In this document: in pieces, positions 1-8,792 of the stretch
How positions within the stretch are numbered: the stretch's first letter is position 1
Layout: every line of letters starts with the position of its first letter
Source of the DNA: an uncultured Faecalibacterium sp.
GTDB taxonomy: Bacteria > Bacillota > Clostridia > Oscillospirales > Ruminococcaceae
Direction: 5' to 3'
NCBI GenBank assembly: GCA_934561115.1
Contig: CAKTFS010000002.1
Coordinates: forward strand, 84,385 to 148,384
DNA: 64,000 nucleotides
Made by a program: the position numbers and the translations under genes
Notes under the pieces: generated by a model
Database searches by the model: none
The model's input: only the letters and a program-made list of their open reading frames with translations
What the model was told of the DNA's origin: nothing

Positions 1-1
1 A

Positions 2-88
2 AGCTACGCCCAGCCGGACGGCTATCATATCAAGCCGGAGGGCTACGCCGCATGGGTGGACTATCTTTGCAGCCACACTATGGAGTAA
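2..88 (+). CDS. SGNH/GDSL-family hydrolase, C-terminal end (partial)
   Basis: Only the last 28 codons are inside the window; the gene begins upstream. The peptide contains DGYHIKPEGYAAW, which matches the last conserved block of SGNH/GDSL esterases, where the Asp and His (DxxH) complete the Ser-His-Asp triad. The frame ends at a TAA directly before a strong terminator. Substrate cannot be told from this fragment. The family call rests on one motif. Confidence 0.6.
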   Translation, partial: SYAQPDGYHIKPEGYAAWVDYLCSHTME

Positions 89-96
89 AAAGTACA

Positions 97-134
97 AAAG
101 GCTGCTGCACGGGATCTGTGCAGCAGCCTTTCTT
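97..134 (+). terminator. Rho-independent terminator after the SGNH hydrolase
   Basis: A 14-bp stem (97-110 with 118-131) closes a 7-nt loop and runs into TTTCTT. It contains the GCTGCAC/GTGCAGC core that recurs in four other terminators in this window. Confidence 0.85.
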
Positions 135-143
135 GCTGCGTGG

Positions 144-395
144 GACGATTTGGAATGCCCTCCGCGTTGCTTTGGGCATCTTCAGCGGAAAAATTATTTT
201 ATATTTCGCGTTTGTCGCGCCCTGCGGGGCGCGACAAACGCATTTTCACAGAAGGGGCTGTTTTCGGTGGCGGCTTTTCCTGTGAAAAAAGTGGTTCAGA
301 AACGTCCGCAGACGTTTCTGAACCACGATCATAAAAATTAAAATTCCTTGAATTATGGTCAGAGCGAAGCGGAGACCATTAAAATCGTTTTGCTA
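144..395. repeat. Dispersed intergenic element, copy A (two variable hairpins, inverted end modules)
   Basis: The left end module (144-190) carries AATGCCCTCCGC, then GCTTTGGGCAT and TTCAGCGG. The same module returns inverted at 343-395. Between them are two perfect hairpins: 208-241 (14-bp stem, loop CTGCGG) and 291-326 (15-bp stem, loop CCGCAG), joined by a CATTTTCACAG-type linker. Related copies lie at 8793, 15055, 30500 and 39135. No gene is apparent here; short reading frames across it are not conserved between copies. Confidence 0.8.
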
Positions 396-417
396 TAAAA
401 GGGATGAGAGCATCGGC

Positions 418-2079
418 TCAGAACAGTCCGGTGATCTTGCCGTCGGCGTCCACATCAATGTTCACGGCGGCGGGCTTTTTGGGCAGGCCGGGCATGGTCA
501 TGATGCTGCCGCAGATCACCACCACAAAGCCTGCACCGGCGGCCAGACGCACCTCGCGCACCTCCATGGTGAAGCCAGTGGGCGCACCGGTCAGCTTGGC
601 GTTGTCGCTGAAGCTGTACTGGGTCTTGGCAATGCAGACGGGCAGGTTGCCGTAGCCCATCTCGGTCAGCTCGGCCAGCGTCTTGCTGGCGGCGGCGCTG
701 TAATTCACGCCGTCGGCGCGGTAGATCTTGGTGGCAATGGCGTTGATCTTGTCCTTCAGGGGCATCTCCAGCGGGTAGGTGTACTGGATGGGACGATCTT
801 CCAGGATCTCCAGCACCTTCTCAGCCAGTGCCTTGCCGCCCTCGCCGCCCTTGGCGAACACCTCGCTCAGCACACAGGGCACGCCCTGCTCGGCGCAGAC
901 CTGCTCCACATAGGCCTGCTCCTCGGCGGTGTCGGTGGGGAAGGCGTTGATGGCAACCACCACCGGCAGACCGAAGCCGTTCTTCAGGTTGTCGATGTGG
1001 CGGATCAGGTTGGAAGCACCGGCCTTGACGGCCTCGAGGTTGGGCTGGTTCAGGTCGGCCTTGGCTATGCCGCCGTGGCTCTTGAGGGCGCGCACGGTAG
1101 CCACCAGCACACAGGCAGAGGGGGCAATACCGGCATAGCGGCACTTGATATCCAGGAACTTCTCCGCACCCAGATCGGCACCGAAGCCGGCTTCGGTGAT
1201 GGTGTAGTCTGCCAGCGAAAGGCTGAGCTTGGTGGCCAGCACGCTGTTGCAGCCGTGGGCAATGTTGGCAAAGGGGCCGCCGTGGATGATGGCGGGGTTA
1301 TTTTCCAGCGTCTGCACAAGGTTCGGGTCCAGTGCGTCCTTCAGCAGGGCGGTCATGGCACCGGCTGCGCCGATCTCGCCGGCGGTCACCGGCTTGCCAT
1401 CGTAGGTGTAGGCGCACACAATGCGGGACAGCCGCTCCTTTAAATCGGAGATGCTGGTGGCAAGGCAGAAGATGGCCATGACCTCGCTGGCTACGGTAAT
1501 GTCAAAGCCGTCCTCGCGGGGGGTGCCGTTCACCTTACCGCCCAGACCGTCCACGATGAACCGCAGCTGCCGGTCGTTCATATCCATGCAGCGCTTCCAG
1601 GTGATGCGGCGGGGGTCGATGTTCAGCGGGTTGCCCTGCTGGATGCTGTTGTCGATCATGGCAGCCAGCAGGTTGTTGGCGGTGCCAATGGCGTGCAGGT
1701 CACCGGTAAAGTGCAGGTTGATGTCCTCCATGGGCACCACCTGTGCGTAGCCGCCGCCGGCGGCGCCGCCTTTTACGCCGAACACGGGGCCAAGGCTGGG
1801 CTCGCGCAGGCAGAGCATGGTCTTTTTGCCCAGTGCGTTCATGGCATCGGCCAGACCCACGCTGGTGGTGGTCTTGCCCTCACCGGCAGGGGTGGGGCTG
1901 ATGGCAGTGACAAGGATCAGCTTGCCCTGCTTTTTGGCGTTGTGGATCAGCCGGTGGTCGATCTTGGCCTTGTAGCGGCCATAGGGGATCACACTCTCGT
2001 CCTCCAGACCCAGCTGGGCGGCGATCTGGGTGATAGGCTTCATTTTGGCTTCCTGCGCGATCTCGATATCGGTCTTCAT
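418..2079 (-). CDS. fhs: formate--tetrahydrofolate ligase
   Basis: ATP-dependent synthesis of 10-formyl-tetrahydrofolate from formate and THF in the cytoplasm, feeding purine synthesis and one-carbon metabolism. The protein is 553 residues, normal for Fhs, with the P-loop TPAGEGKTT near residues 63-71. The ATG at 2079 is chosen because AGGAGG lies just upstream and MKTDIEIAQ is a typical N-terminus; an upstream in-frame ATG would run back into the leader. The leader is a ZTP riboswitch with a terminator, so expression should rise when ZTP signals folate shortage. The gene is transcribed alone. Confidence 0.97.
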   Translation of the reverse strand: MKTDIEIAQEAKMKPITQIAAQLGLEDESVIPYGRYKAKIDHRLIHNAKKQGKLILVTAISPTPAGEGKTTTSVGLADAMNALGKKTMLCLREPSLGPVFGVKGGAAGGGYAQVVPMEDINLHFTGDLHAIGTANNLLAAMIDNSIQQGNPLNIDPRRITWKRCMDMNDRQLRFIVDGLGGKVNGTPREDGFDITVASEVMAIFCLATSISDLKERLSRIVCAYTYDGKPVTAGEIGAAGAMTALLKDALDPNLVQTLENNPAIIHGGPFANIAHGCNSVLATKLSLSLADYTITEAGFGADLGAEKFLDIKCRYAGIAPSACVLVATVRALKSHGGIAKADLNQPNLEAVKAGASNLIRHIDNLKNGFGLPVVVAINAFPTDTAEEQAYVEQVCAEQGVPCVLSEVFAKGGEGGKALAEKVLEILEDRPIQYTYPLEMPLKDKINAIATKIYRADGVNYSAAASKTLAELTEMGYGNLPVCIAKTQYSFSDNAKLTGAPTGFTMEVREVRLAAGAGFVVVICGSIMTMPGLPKKPAAVNIDVDADGKITGLF

Positions 2080-2100
2080 ACAGACATCCTCCTTGATAGC

Positions 2101-2140
2101 AAAAAAGGACAGCTTTGCGCAGCAATTGCGCAAGGCTGCC
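2101..2140 (-). terminator. Intrinsic terminator of the ZTP riboswitch expression platform
   Basis: The stem pairs TTGCGCA with TGCGCAA, extended by GGCAGC/AGCTGTCC, and is followed by TTTTTT immediately before the fhs ribosome-binding site. It shares bases with the riboswitch 3-prime domain, so the two folds are mutually exclusive. Confidence 0.85.
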
Positions 2141-2222
2141 CAGACGGTCGGCATTGACATCCCATGCACCCCTGCACTGTGGTGCTCCACAAGGTTCCGT
2201 CAGCAGGGATGCGGTCTATGCT
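2134..2222 (-). ncRNA. ZTP (pfl-type) riboswitch upstream of fhs
   Basis: On the minus strand the leader shows the class's 3-prime signature CCGACCGTCTGGGCA (complement of about 2136-2150), preceded by a GTGGAGCACCAC hairpin. The last bases of the aptamer (GGCAGCC) overlap the 5-prime arm of a terminator hairpin at 2107-2140, the usual arrangement in which ligand binding prevents termination. fhs is one of the genes classically controlled by this RNA. Class call is from memory of the consensus; fold not computed. Confidence 0.85.
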
Positions 2223-2225
2223 GTA

Positions 2226-2255
2226 AAGATAGCACACCACCGGGGTGTTTGTCAA
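2226..2255 (-). promoter_or_regulatory. fhs promoter
   Basis: Minus-strand TTGACA (2250-2255) and TATCTT (2226-2231) are separated by 18 bp; transcription would start just before the ZTP riboswitch. Confidence 0.75.
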
Positions 2256-2298
2256 GGAGGTACAGTTACAAAAATCACCCATAAATGCATAAAATTTT

Positions 2299-2327
2299 TT
2301 GCGTTATCCAAGGGTTTGTGCTATACT
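2299..2327 (+). promoter_or_regulatory. Promoter of the cysteine desulfurase-thiI-cinA operon
   Basis: TTGCGT (2299-2304) and TATACT (2322-2327) with a 17-bp spacer, about 45 bp upstream of the first gene. Confidence 0.7.
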
Positions 2328-2375
2328 TATTCTGGGTTATTATGAAAACAACGACAGAAAGCAGGAAATCCGTTT

Positions 2376-3527
2376 ATGCTGCAAAACCCTCAGTTACATT
2401 ATCTGGACAACGCGGCCACCACCATCGTAGCACCCGAGGTGGCGGACGTCATCGACAAGGCCATGCGGGAGCACTGGGCAAATCCTTCCAGCCTGTACGG
2501 CCCGGGCGCGCGCAGTGAGGAGGCTTTGAACGCCGCCCGCGCCGCTGTGGCGCGCACGCTGGGCTGCAAAAGCCGGGAGCTGTATTTTACCTCCTGCGGC
2601 AGCGAGAGCAACAATCTGGCGCTGCTGGGTGCGGTGCAGACCCGCACCTTCGGCAAGGGCATCGTGGTGTCCGGTTTCGAGCACCCCAGCGTGCAGCGGC
2701 CGCTGGAGCGGCTGGCAAAGCAGGGCTACGATGTTACCGTGGTAGCTCCCCGGGCAGACGGCACGCTGGACATTGCCGCCATGCTGGAGCGGGTGGACAA
2801 AAACACCATCCTTGTGGCCTGCATGATGGTGAACAACGAGATCGGCACCCGCAACGATGTGGAGCGCCTTGCCGCCGAGGTAAAGCGCCGCAACAGCCGC
2901 ACCATCGTCCATGTGGACGCAGTGCAGGCGTGGATGCGTGTGCCCATCAAACTGGACAACATCGATACGCTCTCGGTAAGCGGCCACAAGATCCACGCGC
3001 CCAAGGGCATTGGCGCGCTCTACCTCTCCGACCGGCTGGTGCAGGCCTTCCAGCCGCCCTATCTGGGCGGCGAGCAGGAGCGGCAGATGCGTCCCGGCAC
3101 CGAAAACCTGCCCTACGCCATGGGTCTGGCCGCAGCGGCCACCCGTCTGGCCAAGACCATGAAGAGCCGGGACACTGCCATGCGTGCGCTGAACCGGCAG
3201 CTGCGGGAGGGGCTGAAGGCCTTCCCGGAGGTGGTCATCAACAGCCCGGAGAACGCCGTGCCCGAGGTGCTGAACTTCAGCGAGATGTGCATCAAGAGCG
3301 AGACGATGCTGGCTTTTCTGGCCGAAGAGCAGATCTACGTCTCCTCGGCCAGCGCCTGCGGGCGCGGTCAACCCAGCCACACGCTGGCAGCCATGGGGCG
3401 CGACCCGCTTGCCATCGATACTGCCATCCGGGTGTCCTTCTGCGCCGATAACACCCCGGAGGATGTGGATGCCTTTCTCAACCGCTTCGAGGACGGCATG
3501 AAGCATTTGCAGAAGATCAGAAAGTAA
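2376..3527 (+). CDS. nifS: cysteine desulfurase (NifS/IscS class)
   Basis: PLP enzyme that removes sulfur from cysteine as a protein-bound persulfide for sulfur transfer. The 383-residue protein has the PLP lysine in SGHKIHAPK (Lys205) and the catalytic cysteine in SSASACGRG (Cys328). It lies 36 bp before thiI, the pairing of a dedicated cysteine desulfurase with ThiI seen in Bacillus (NifZ), so its main partner is probably ThiI and 4-thiouridine formation in tRNA. The ATG at 2376 has only a weak ribosome-binding site (GCAGGAAA). Symbol chosen by class; it could equally be named iscS or nifZ. Confidence 0.93.
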   Translation: MLQNPQLHYLDNAATTIVAPEVADVIDKAMREHWANPSSLYGPGARSEEALNAARAAVARTLGCKSRELYFTSCGSESNNLALLGAVQTRTFGKGIVVSGFEHPSVQRPLERLAKQGYDVTVVAPRADGTLDIAAMLERVDKNTILVACMMVNNEIGTRNDVERLAAEVKRRNSRTIVHVDAVQAWMRVPIKLDNIDTLSVSGHKIHAPKGIGALYLSDRLVQAFQPPYLGGEQERQMRPGTENLPYAMGLAAAATRLAKTMKSRDTAMRALNRQLREGLKAFPEVVINSPENAVPEVLNFSEMCIKSETMLAFLAEEQIYVSSASACGRGQPSHTLAAMGRDPLAIDTAIRVSFCADNTPEDVDAFLNRFEDGMKHLQKIRK

Positions 3528-3563
3528 AAATCACAAATCCTACCATCAGGAGATGCAACATTT

Positions 3564-4763
3564 ATGAAGGAAATTATTATGGGCTATCAGGGCGAGATGT
3601 CCCTGAAAGGTCTCAACCGCAACCAGTTTGAAGCAGCCATGATGAAGATCCTGCGCTACCGTCTCAAGACGGTGGGCAAGTTCAAGGTGTACTGCACCCA
3701 GTCCACCTTTTATATGGAACCCGAGGAAGAGGACGTGGACATGGACCTGGCCTTTGAGCGGGTCAGCAAGGTGTTCGGCCTTGCCGCGCTCAGCCGCGCA
3801 GTAGTGTGCGAAAAGGATTTCGATACCATCTGCCAGACCGCCGAGGACTATCTGGGCAGTGAGCTGCACGGCATCCGCACCTTCAAGGTGGAAGCCCGCC
3901 GCGCCGATAAGACCTACCCCATGACCAGCCCGGAGCTGATGCGGGAGCTGGGCGCTTACCTGCTGGGCAAGCACAACTACCTGAAGGTGGATGTGCGTAA
4001 TCCGCAGTTCAAGGTGATCGTGGAGATCCGCGATTACGGTGCGTATATCCACGGTCCGAAAGTGCCGGGCGAGGGCGGTCTGCCTGTAGGTACCAGCGGC
4101 CGCGCCCTGAATATGCTCTCCGGCGGCATCGACAGCCCGGTGGCGGCCTATCGTATGGCAAAGCGCGGTCTGGCCCTGGATCACATCCATTTTGCATCCC
4201 CTCCGTATACTTCCGAACGTGCAAAACTGAAAGTAAAGGCTCTGGCGCAGCTTATCACCGTGTATACCGGCAGCGCCAACCTGTTCGTGGTGCCCTACAC
4301 CAAACCCCAGGAATACATCCGGGATAACGCCCCGGATGTGCTGTTTACGGTGCTGATGCGCCGCAGCATGATGCGCATCGCAAACGTTATCGCAAAAAAA
4401 CAGGGGTGCGAAGCGCTGGTCACCGGCGAAAGTCTGGCACAGGTGGCAAGCCAGACCGTCAAGGCGCTGCAGTGCACCGATGCCGCACAGGATCTGCCCA
4501 TCCTGCGCCCGCTCATCGGCATGGATAAGACCGAGATCATCGAGACCTCCCGCCATATCAATACCTTCGAGACCAGCATCCTGCCCTACGAGGACTGCTG
4601 CACCATCTTCACCCCGCCGCACCCGAAGATCCGCCCCGAGCTGGAGGAGATCCTTGCCGCCGAAGCTGCCATGCCCGGCCTTGCCGCGCTGGAAGCTGAA
4701 GCCGCAGAGCAGACCGAGCGCATCCGGGTGCGCATCACCGATCAGGTAGAATTCGAGGGTTGA
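3564..4763 (+). CDS. thiI: tRNA uracil 4-sulfurtransferase ThiI
   Basis: Makes 4-thiouridine at tRNA position 8, using ATP to adenylate the base and persulfide sulfur from the desulfurase encoded just upstream. The 399-residue protein has an N-terminal ferredoxin-like/THUMP region (about residues 55-165) and a PP-loop ATPase domain starting at SGGIDS (residues 186-191). A C-terminal rhodanese domain is absent, as in Firmicutes ThiI. The ribosome-binding site is AGGAG. The stop lies 7 bp before the cinA ATG, so the genes are co-transcribed. Confidence 0.95.
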   Translation: MKEIIMGYQGEMSLKGLNRNQFEAAMMKILRYRLKTVGKFKVYCTQSTFYMEPEEEDVDMDLAFERVSKVFGLAALSRAVVCEKDFDTICQTAEDYLGSELHGIRTFKVEARRADKTYPMTSPELMRELGAYLLGKHNYLKVDVRNPQFKVIVEIRDYGAYIHGPKVPGEGGLPVGTSGRALNMLSGGIDSPVAAYRMAKRGLALDHIHFASPPYTSERAKLKVKALAQLITVYTGSANLFVVPYTKPQEYIRDNAPDVLFTVLMRRSMMRIANVIAKKQGCEALVTGESLAQVASQTVKALQCTDAAQDLPILRPLIGMDKTEIIETSRHINTFETSILPYEDCCTIFTPPHPKIRPELEEILAAEAAMPGLAALEAEAAEQTERIRVRITDQVEFEG

Positions 4764-4770
4764 TTTGTCC

Positions 4771-6090
4771 ATGACTGCAGAGATCATCAGTGTCGGTACC
4801 GAGCTGCTGCTCGGCAACATTCTTAACACCAATGCCCAGTACCTCAGCCGGGAGCTGGCTGCGCTGGGCATCACCGTCCGGCGGCAGAGCACCATCGGCG
4901 ATAACCATGGCCGTCTGGCGGAGTTTGTCAACGAAGCAAAGCAGCGGTGCGACCTGCTGGTGTTCACCGGCGGGCTGGGCCCCACGGCGGACGACCTGAC
5001 CAAGGAGACGGTGGCCGCCTGCTTTGGCGATACCCTTACCTTTGACCCGGACGAGTGGCAGAAGATCGTGGACTTCTTTACCCGCACCGGGCGCGAGACC
5101 ACTCCCAACAACCGCAAGCAGGCCATGGTGCCGGTGCATGGGCATAAGGTGGTCAACCACCACGGCACCGCGCCGGGTGCATGGTTTGAGCAGGACGGCC
5201 ACTGCGCCGTGCTGATGCCCGGTGTTCCCCACGAGATGAAGGCCATGTGGGAGGAAAGCGTGCGCCCGCTGCTGCTGGCGCGGCAGAGCTGTGCCCTGCA
5301 CAGCCTGACGCTGCGGGTGCTGGGCGGCGAGAGCAATCTGGAATACCGGGTGCGTCCGCTGCTGGAAAACCCGAACCCCACTGCCGCTATTTACTGCAAG
5401 ACCGGCGAGTGCGAGATCCGCATCACCGCCCGGGCGCAGAACGACGCCGAGGCGCAGACCATGTGCCGCGCCTACGCCAAAAAGTTCTATGATCTGCTGG
5501 GCGATGCGGTGTATGATGAGGATGTCGCCGGGTTGGAAGAGACGGTGGTGCACACGCTGCAGGCCAACGGCCTGACCATTGCCACCGCCGAAAGCTGCAC
5601 CGGCGGCATGATCGCCCAGCGCCTGACCAACGTGTCCGGCGCAAGCGAGGTGTTCGGCTACGGCTTTGTGACCTACTGGGAGCAGGCCAAGGCGAAGCTT
5701 GTCGGGGTGGACCCGGCGGTCATTGCGCAATATAATGTGGTGTCGGCTCCCGTGGCGGCGCAGATGGCGCTGGGCGCGGCAAAGGCCGCCGGTGCGGATA
5801 TCGCGGTCAGCGTTACCGGTCTGGCAGGCCCCGGCGGCGGCGACGCCGTCCGGCCTGTGGGCACGGTGTATCTGGGCGCTGCCCGGGGAGATAAGGTCTA
5901 TGTGAAAAAGCTGTTCGTCTCCCGCCCGGACCGTGCGCTCATCCGCGCCCGCGCCGCACAGACTGCGCTGGAACTGGCGCTGCGTCTGGCACAGGGCAAG
6001 ACCCCTGCCGGCACGCAGATGCTGGCCGAAAGCGCACAGCATGACCCCGCCGCCCTGACCGCCTTGGACGAGACCCTGCGGGCAGAGTAA
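4771..6090 (+). CDS. cinA: CinA: MoCF-like domain plus nicotinamide-nucleotide amidohydrolase domain
   Basis: Two-domain CinA. The N-terminal MoCF-like part (IISVGTELLLGNILNTN, TGGLGPTADD) is an ADP-ribose/FAD pyrophosphatase-type domain. The C-terminal PncC domain, with AESCTGG and VTGLAGPGGG, deamidates NMN for pyridine-nucleotide salvage. Full length is 439 residues. ATG 4771 gives the usual N-terminus; an in-frame TTG at 4765 sits at better spacing from GAGGG and is possible. It follows thiI and precedes a degenerate paralogue of its own second half. Confidence 0.95.
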   Translation: MTAEIISVGTELLLGNILNTNAQYLSRELAALGITVRRQSTIGDNHGRLAEFVNEAKQRCDLLVFTGGLGPTADDLTKETVAACFGDTLTFDPDEWQKIVDFFTRTGRETTPNNRKQAMVPVHGHKVVNHHGTAPGAWFEQDGHCAVLMPGVPHEMKAMWEESVRPLLLARQSCALHSLTLRVLGGESNLEYRVRPLLENPNPTAAIYCKTGECEIRITARAQNDAEAQTMCRAYAKKFYDLLGDAVYDEDVAGLEETVVHTLQANGLTIATAESCTGGMIAQRLTNVSGASEVFGYGFVTYWEQAKAKLVGVDPAVIAQYNVVSAPVAAQMALGAAKAAGADIAVSVTGLAGPGGGDAVRPVGTVYLGAARGDKVYVKKLFVSRPDRALIRARAAQTALELALRLAQGKTPAGTQMLAESAQHDPAALTALDETLRAE

Positions 6091-6124
6091 GGGCGGCCCC
6101 TGCGGCCGCAGGGGGGGATGCGTC

Positions 6125-7039
6125 ATGACAAATAAGGAAGAGCACCCGGCAGGCTGCGTGCTGCGGCTGTTCGGTGCGCCGGAGCAGACCGTGCAAAAGG
6201 CTGTGGAAGCCCTGCCGGACACTTGGCAGGGCACGGTGCACTGCCGCACCCGGGGTGCGGAAACGCTGGTGGCGCTGCAAAGCAGCACCCCGCAGCAGCT
6301 GCACCGGGCGGTACAGCTGCTGCGGACAAGCCTTGCCCCGGCGCTGTACGGGGAAGGGGAGCAGACCCTTGCCGCCGCCGCAGTGCAGGCGCTGGAACAA
6401 CACCGCAAGCTTTTGGTGTGCAGCGATGCCGCCGCCGGGGCGCTGCTGGAGACCCGGCTGGAGAACCTTCCCGGCGCGGAAAAGGTATTCGATTTTGGTG
6501 CCATGAGCTACGCCAATGCCGCGCTCATCACTCGGCTCAGCCGCAAGCTGCGCAAGGCTCCGCAGGCAGAGCCTGCCCGCACACTGGCGCGGGTGCAGGC
6601 CATGCAGCGGCTGACCGGTGCCGCACTGGCGGTGGGCTGTGTGGAGCTGCCCCAAAGCCGCCTGCTGCTGGTGGGCAGCAAAAAGGGCTGCTGGCTGCGG
6701 TGCACGGCACCAGACGAGAACCCCGGGCTGTGGCTGCTGGATATGCTGCGCCGCGCTGCCTGCGGTCTGCCGCAGGCAGGGGGCACGAGCTGGCAGCCCT
6801 ACGGCAGACCGATACCGGATGCAGCCCTGACCCCTGCCGCCTTCGCGGCGGCACCGCCCACGCCGCCGCGCCCGAAGCGCCACCGGTTGGGCAAGGTGCT
6901 GGCGGTGCTTTTGCTGCTGGCACTGGCAGCGTTGGCTGCCGGGTGGTACTATACCGGCGGCGACCTTGCCGCACTGCCCCAAAAGCTGCAAAGCCTTGGC
7001 GCGGAAAGCCTGCCCCACGCCGGGGCAAAGCTGGTGTGA
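6125..7039 (+). CDS. CinA-like pseudoenzyme with transmembrane segment
   Basis: 304 residues. By eye, residues 10-135 align with CinA from its middle KH-like domain into the C-terminal PncC domain. CVLRLFGAPE matches LTLRVLGGES, and SDAAAGALLETRLENLPGAE matches AESCTGGMIAQRLTNVSGAS position for position. The catalytic ESCTGG is replaced by DAAAG, and AVGCVELPQ stands where CinA has VTGLAGP, so activity is unlikely. The MoCF domain is absent. A proline-rich linker and one membrane helix (about 256-275) follow, with about 29 residues beyond it. It sits 34 bp after cinA, probably in the same operon. Function unknown. Confidence 0.8.
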   Translation: MTNKEEHPAGCVLRLFGAPEQTVQKAVEALPDTWQGTVHCRTRGAETLVALQSSTPQQLHRAVQLLRTSLAPALYGEGEQTLAAAAVQALEQHRKLLVCSDAAAGALLETRLENLPGAEKVFDFGAMSYANAALITRLSRKLRKAPQAEPARTLARVQAMQRLTGAALAVGCVELPQSRLLLVGSKKGCWLRCTAPDENPGLWLLDMLRRAACGLPQAGGTSWQPYGRPIPDAALTPAAFAAAPPTPPRPKRHRLGKVLAVLLLLALAALAAGWYYTGGDLAALPQKLQSLGAESLPHAGAKLV

Positions 7040-7066
7040 GCGCCGCGGCGGCGCTTTCAATAGAAA

Positions 7067-7110
7067 AAACCAAGCCCGGAGGGTTCACAGACCTTCCGGG
7101 CTTGGTTTTG
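7067..7110. terminator. Bidirectional terminator between the cinA operon and tRNA-Arg
   Basis: The stem CCAAGCCCGGAGGG/CCTTCCGGGCTTGG has an A-run before it and TTTTG after it, so it can serve the plus-strand operon and the minus-strand tRNA. Confidence 0.85.
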
Positions 7111-7113
7111 CAC

Positions 7114-7190
7114 TGGCGTCCCCGATGTGATTCGAACACACGGCCTTCCGCTTAGGAGGCGGACGCTCTATCCAGCTGAGCTACGGAGAC
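7114..7190 (-). tRNA. tRNA-Arg (anticodon CCT)
   Basis: Full cloverleaf on the minus strand: acceptor GTCTCCG/CGGGGAC, anticodon arm TCCGC-CTCCTAA-GCGGA, T-loop TTCGAAT, discriminator G and an encoded CCA at 7114-7116. Anticodon CCT reads AGG. Confidence 0.97.
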
Positions 7191-7241
7191 ATGGGGCTGC
7201 ATCTTTGGGAGCAGAACGACCCCAAAACGCAGTACCATATT

Positions 7242-7270
7242 ATAATACCGCAACCGGGCTGTAAAATCAA
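7242..7270 (-). promoter_or_regulatory. tRNA-Arg promoter
   Basis: Minus-strand TTGATT (7265-7270), 17-bp spacer and TATTAT (7242-7247). It is back to back with the ktrB promoter. Confidence 0.7.
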
Positions 7271-7271
7271 G

Positions 7272-7300
7272 TTGAACCTGTGGGCAAAATGGTGTATGCT
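7272..7300 (+). promoter_or_regulatory. ktrB promoter
   Basis: TTGAAC (7272-7277) and TATGCT (7295-7300), spacer 17 bp, 45 bp before the ATG. Confidence 0.65.
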
Positions 7301-7344
7301 ATAAGGGAATGCAAGGCGGCCGTGTGCTGCGCAGGGAGGATGCT

Positions 7345-8742
7345 ATGGAAAAGATAAAAAATATCCGCAAAAAGCTGCGGCACCAGAGGTCGGTCCGGCG
7401 GAGAAAGCTGGGACTGAGCACCCCGACCCAGATCATCTGCGTCAGCTTTATCATCGTCATCGCGCTGGGCACGCTGCTGCTCACCCTGCCCATTGCCAGC
7501 AGGCACGGACGGCTGGATGTGCTCAACGCCATGTTCACGGCCACAAGCGCCACCTGCGTGACTGGTCTGGTGGTGCGGGATACATGGACGCAGTTCACAT
7601 GGTTTGGGCAGGCGGTGGTACTGCTGCTCATTCAGGTGGGCGGCCTTGGCCTTGTTACTCTTACCAGCTTTTTTGCGCTGGCCATGCGCCGGCGCATGGG
7701 TTTCCGGGATCTGCGGCTGCTGGGCGAGAGCGTTTCGGCAGACGGCTACGATCAGGCCAAAAGCGTGCTGAAGATCGTTGTGGGACTGGCAGCAATGTTT
7801 GAGGGCATCGGCATTCTGCTGCTGATGTTCGCCTTTGTGCCGCAGTTCGGGCTGGAGGGCGTCTGGATCAGCGTGTTCACCGCCATTTCGGCCTTCTGCA
7901 ATGCGGGCTTCGACCTGTTTGGCCGGTTCGGCGCCTACTCCTCGCTGGTGCCCTATGTCAACAACTACTATGTGCAGGCGGTGATCATGTTCATGATCAT
8001 CTCCGGCGGTCTGGGCTTTATGGTCTGGGTGGAGCTGTGCCAGTGGTACCAGAAACGCCGCCTGTCCCTGCACGCCAAGGTGGTGCTGTCCTTCTCGGCG
8101 ATCTTGTGGCTGGGCGGCGCGCTGGGGCTGGGACTGATGGAATGGAACAACCCCGCCACGATGGGCGGCCTGTCGGTGCCCGGTAAGGTGATGGCTTCGC
8201 TGTTCCAGTCGGTATCCACCCGTACCGCCGGCATGAACACCGTGGATCTGGCCTCCTGCGGCACCCTGAGCAAGCTGCTCATGAGCGTGCTGCAGTTCAT
8301 CGGCGCAGCGCCCGGCTCTACCGGTGGCGGCGTGAAAGTGACCACCTTCGCGGTCATTATCCTGACCATCCGCAGCGTGGCGCAGGGACGCGACGATTGC
8401 GTGATCGCTGACCATCATATCGAATCCAAGACGGTCTACCGTGCGCTGACCATTATCGTGCTGGGCGCGGCGGCAGCGATCGGCTCGGCCATCGTGGTGT
8501 ACTACAACACCTCGGACGCCGTATCGGTGGTGGATGCCATCTTCGAGTCCTGCTCGGCCTTTGGCACGGTGGGGCTTTCCGTAGGCGTGACCAGCCAGCT
8601 GAACAACGGGGCAAAGATCCTGTATATGCTGGTCATGTTCATGGGCCGTGTAGGCCCGGTGGCCTTTGCCATGAGCCTGACCGCCAAACCGGACGACAAC
8701 AAGCGCAAGATCATGCCGGTGGGGCATATCAATGTAGGTTAA
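7345..8742 (+). CDS. ktrB: potassium uptake channel subunit, TrkH/KtrB family
   Basis: Integral membrane K+ transporter of the SKT superfamily, about 465 residues. The four pore loops with their filter regions are visible: SATCVTGL, AFCNAGFD, APGSTGGG (after STRTAGMNT) and SAFGTVGLSVG. A basic N-terminus precedes the first membrane helix. ATG 7345 follows AGGGAGG. No RCK-domain regulatory subunit (KtrA) is in the window, so the partner must be encoded elsewhere. The gene stands alone between its own promoter and a terminator. Confidence 0.93.
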   Translation: MEKIKNIRKKLRHQRSVRRRKLGLSTPTQIICVSFIIVIALGTLLLTLPIASRHGRLDVLNAMFTATSATCVTGLVVRDTWTQFTWFGQAVVLLLIQVGGLGLVTLTSFFALAMRRRMGFRDLRLLGESVSADGYDQAKSVLKIVVGLAAMFEGIGILLLMFAFVPQFGLEGVWISVFTAISAFCNAGFDLFGRFGAYSSLVPYVNNYYVQAVIMFMIISGGLGFMVWVELCQWYQKRRLSLHAKVVLSFSAILWLGGALGLGLMEWNNPATMGGLSVPGKVMASLFQSVSTRTAGMNTVDLASCGTLSKLLMSVLQFIGAAPGSTGGGVKVTTFAVIILTIRSVAQGRDDCVIADHHIESKTVYRALTIIVLGAAAAIGSAIVVYYNTSDAVSVVDAIFESCSAFGTVGLSVGVTSQLNNGAKILYMLVMFMGRVGPVAFAMSLTAKPDDNKRKIMPVGHINVG

Positions 8743-8745
8743 ATG

Positions 8746-8787
8746 AAAAACGGCGGCTGCACAAAGCACTGTGCAGCCGCCGTTTTA
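8746..8787. terminator. Terminator after ktrB
   Basis: A 16-bp stem, AAAACGGCGGCTGCAC with GTGCAGCCGCCGTTTT, around the loop AAAGCACT. It belongs to the recurring GCTGCACAAA-type terminator set. Confidence 0.9.
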
Positions 8788-8792
8788 TGTTA

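Noticed and set aside
355-1443. Long open frames antisense to fhs and to many other genes
   Set aside because: High-GC third positions leave opposite and shifted frames open; the products are low-complexity His/Gly/Ala/Arg strings without motifs or ribosome-binding sites.
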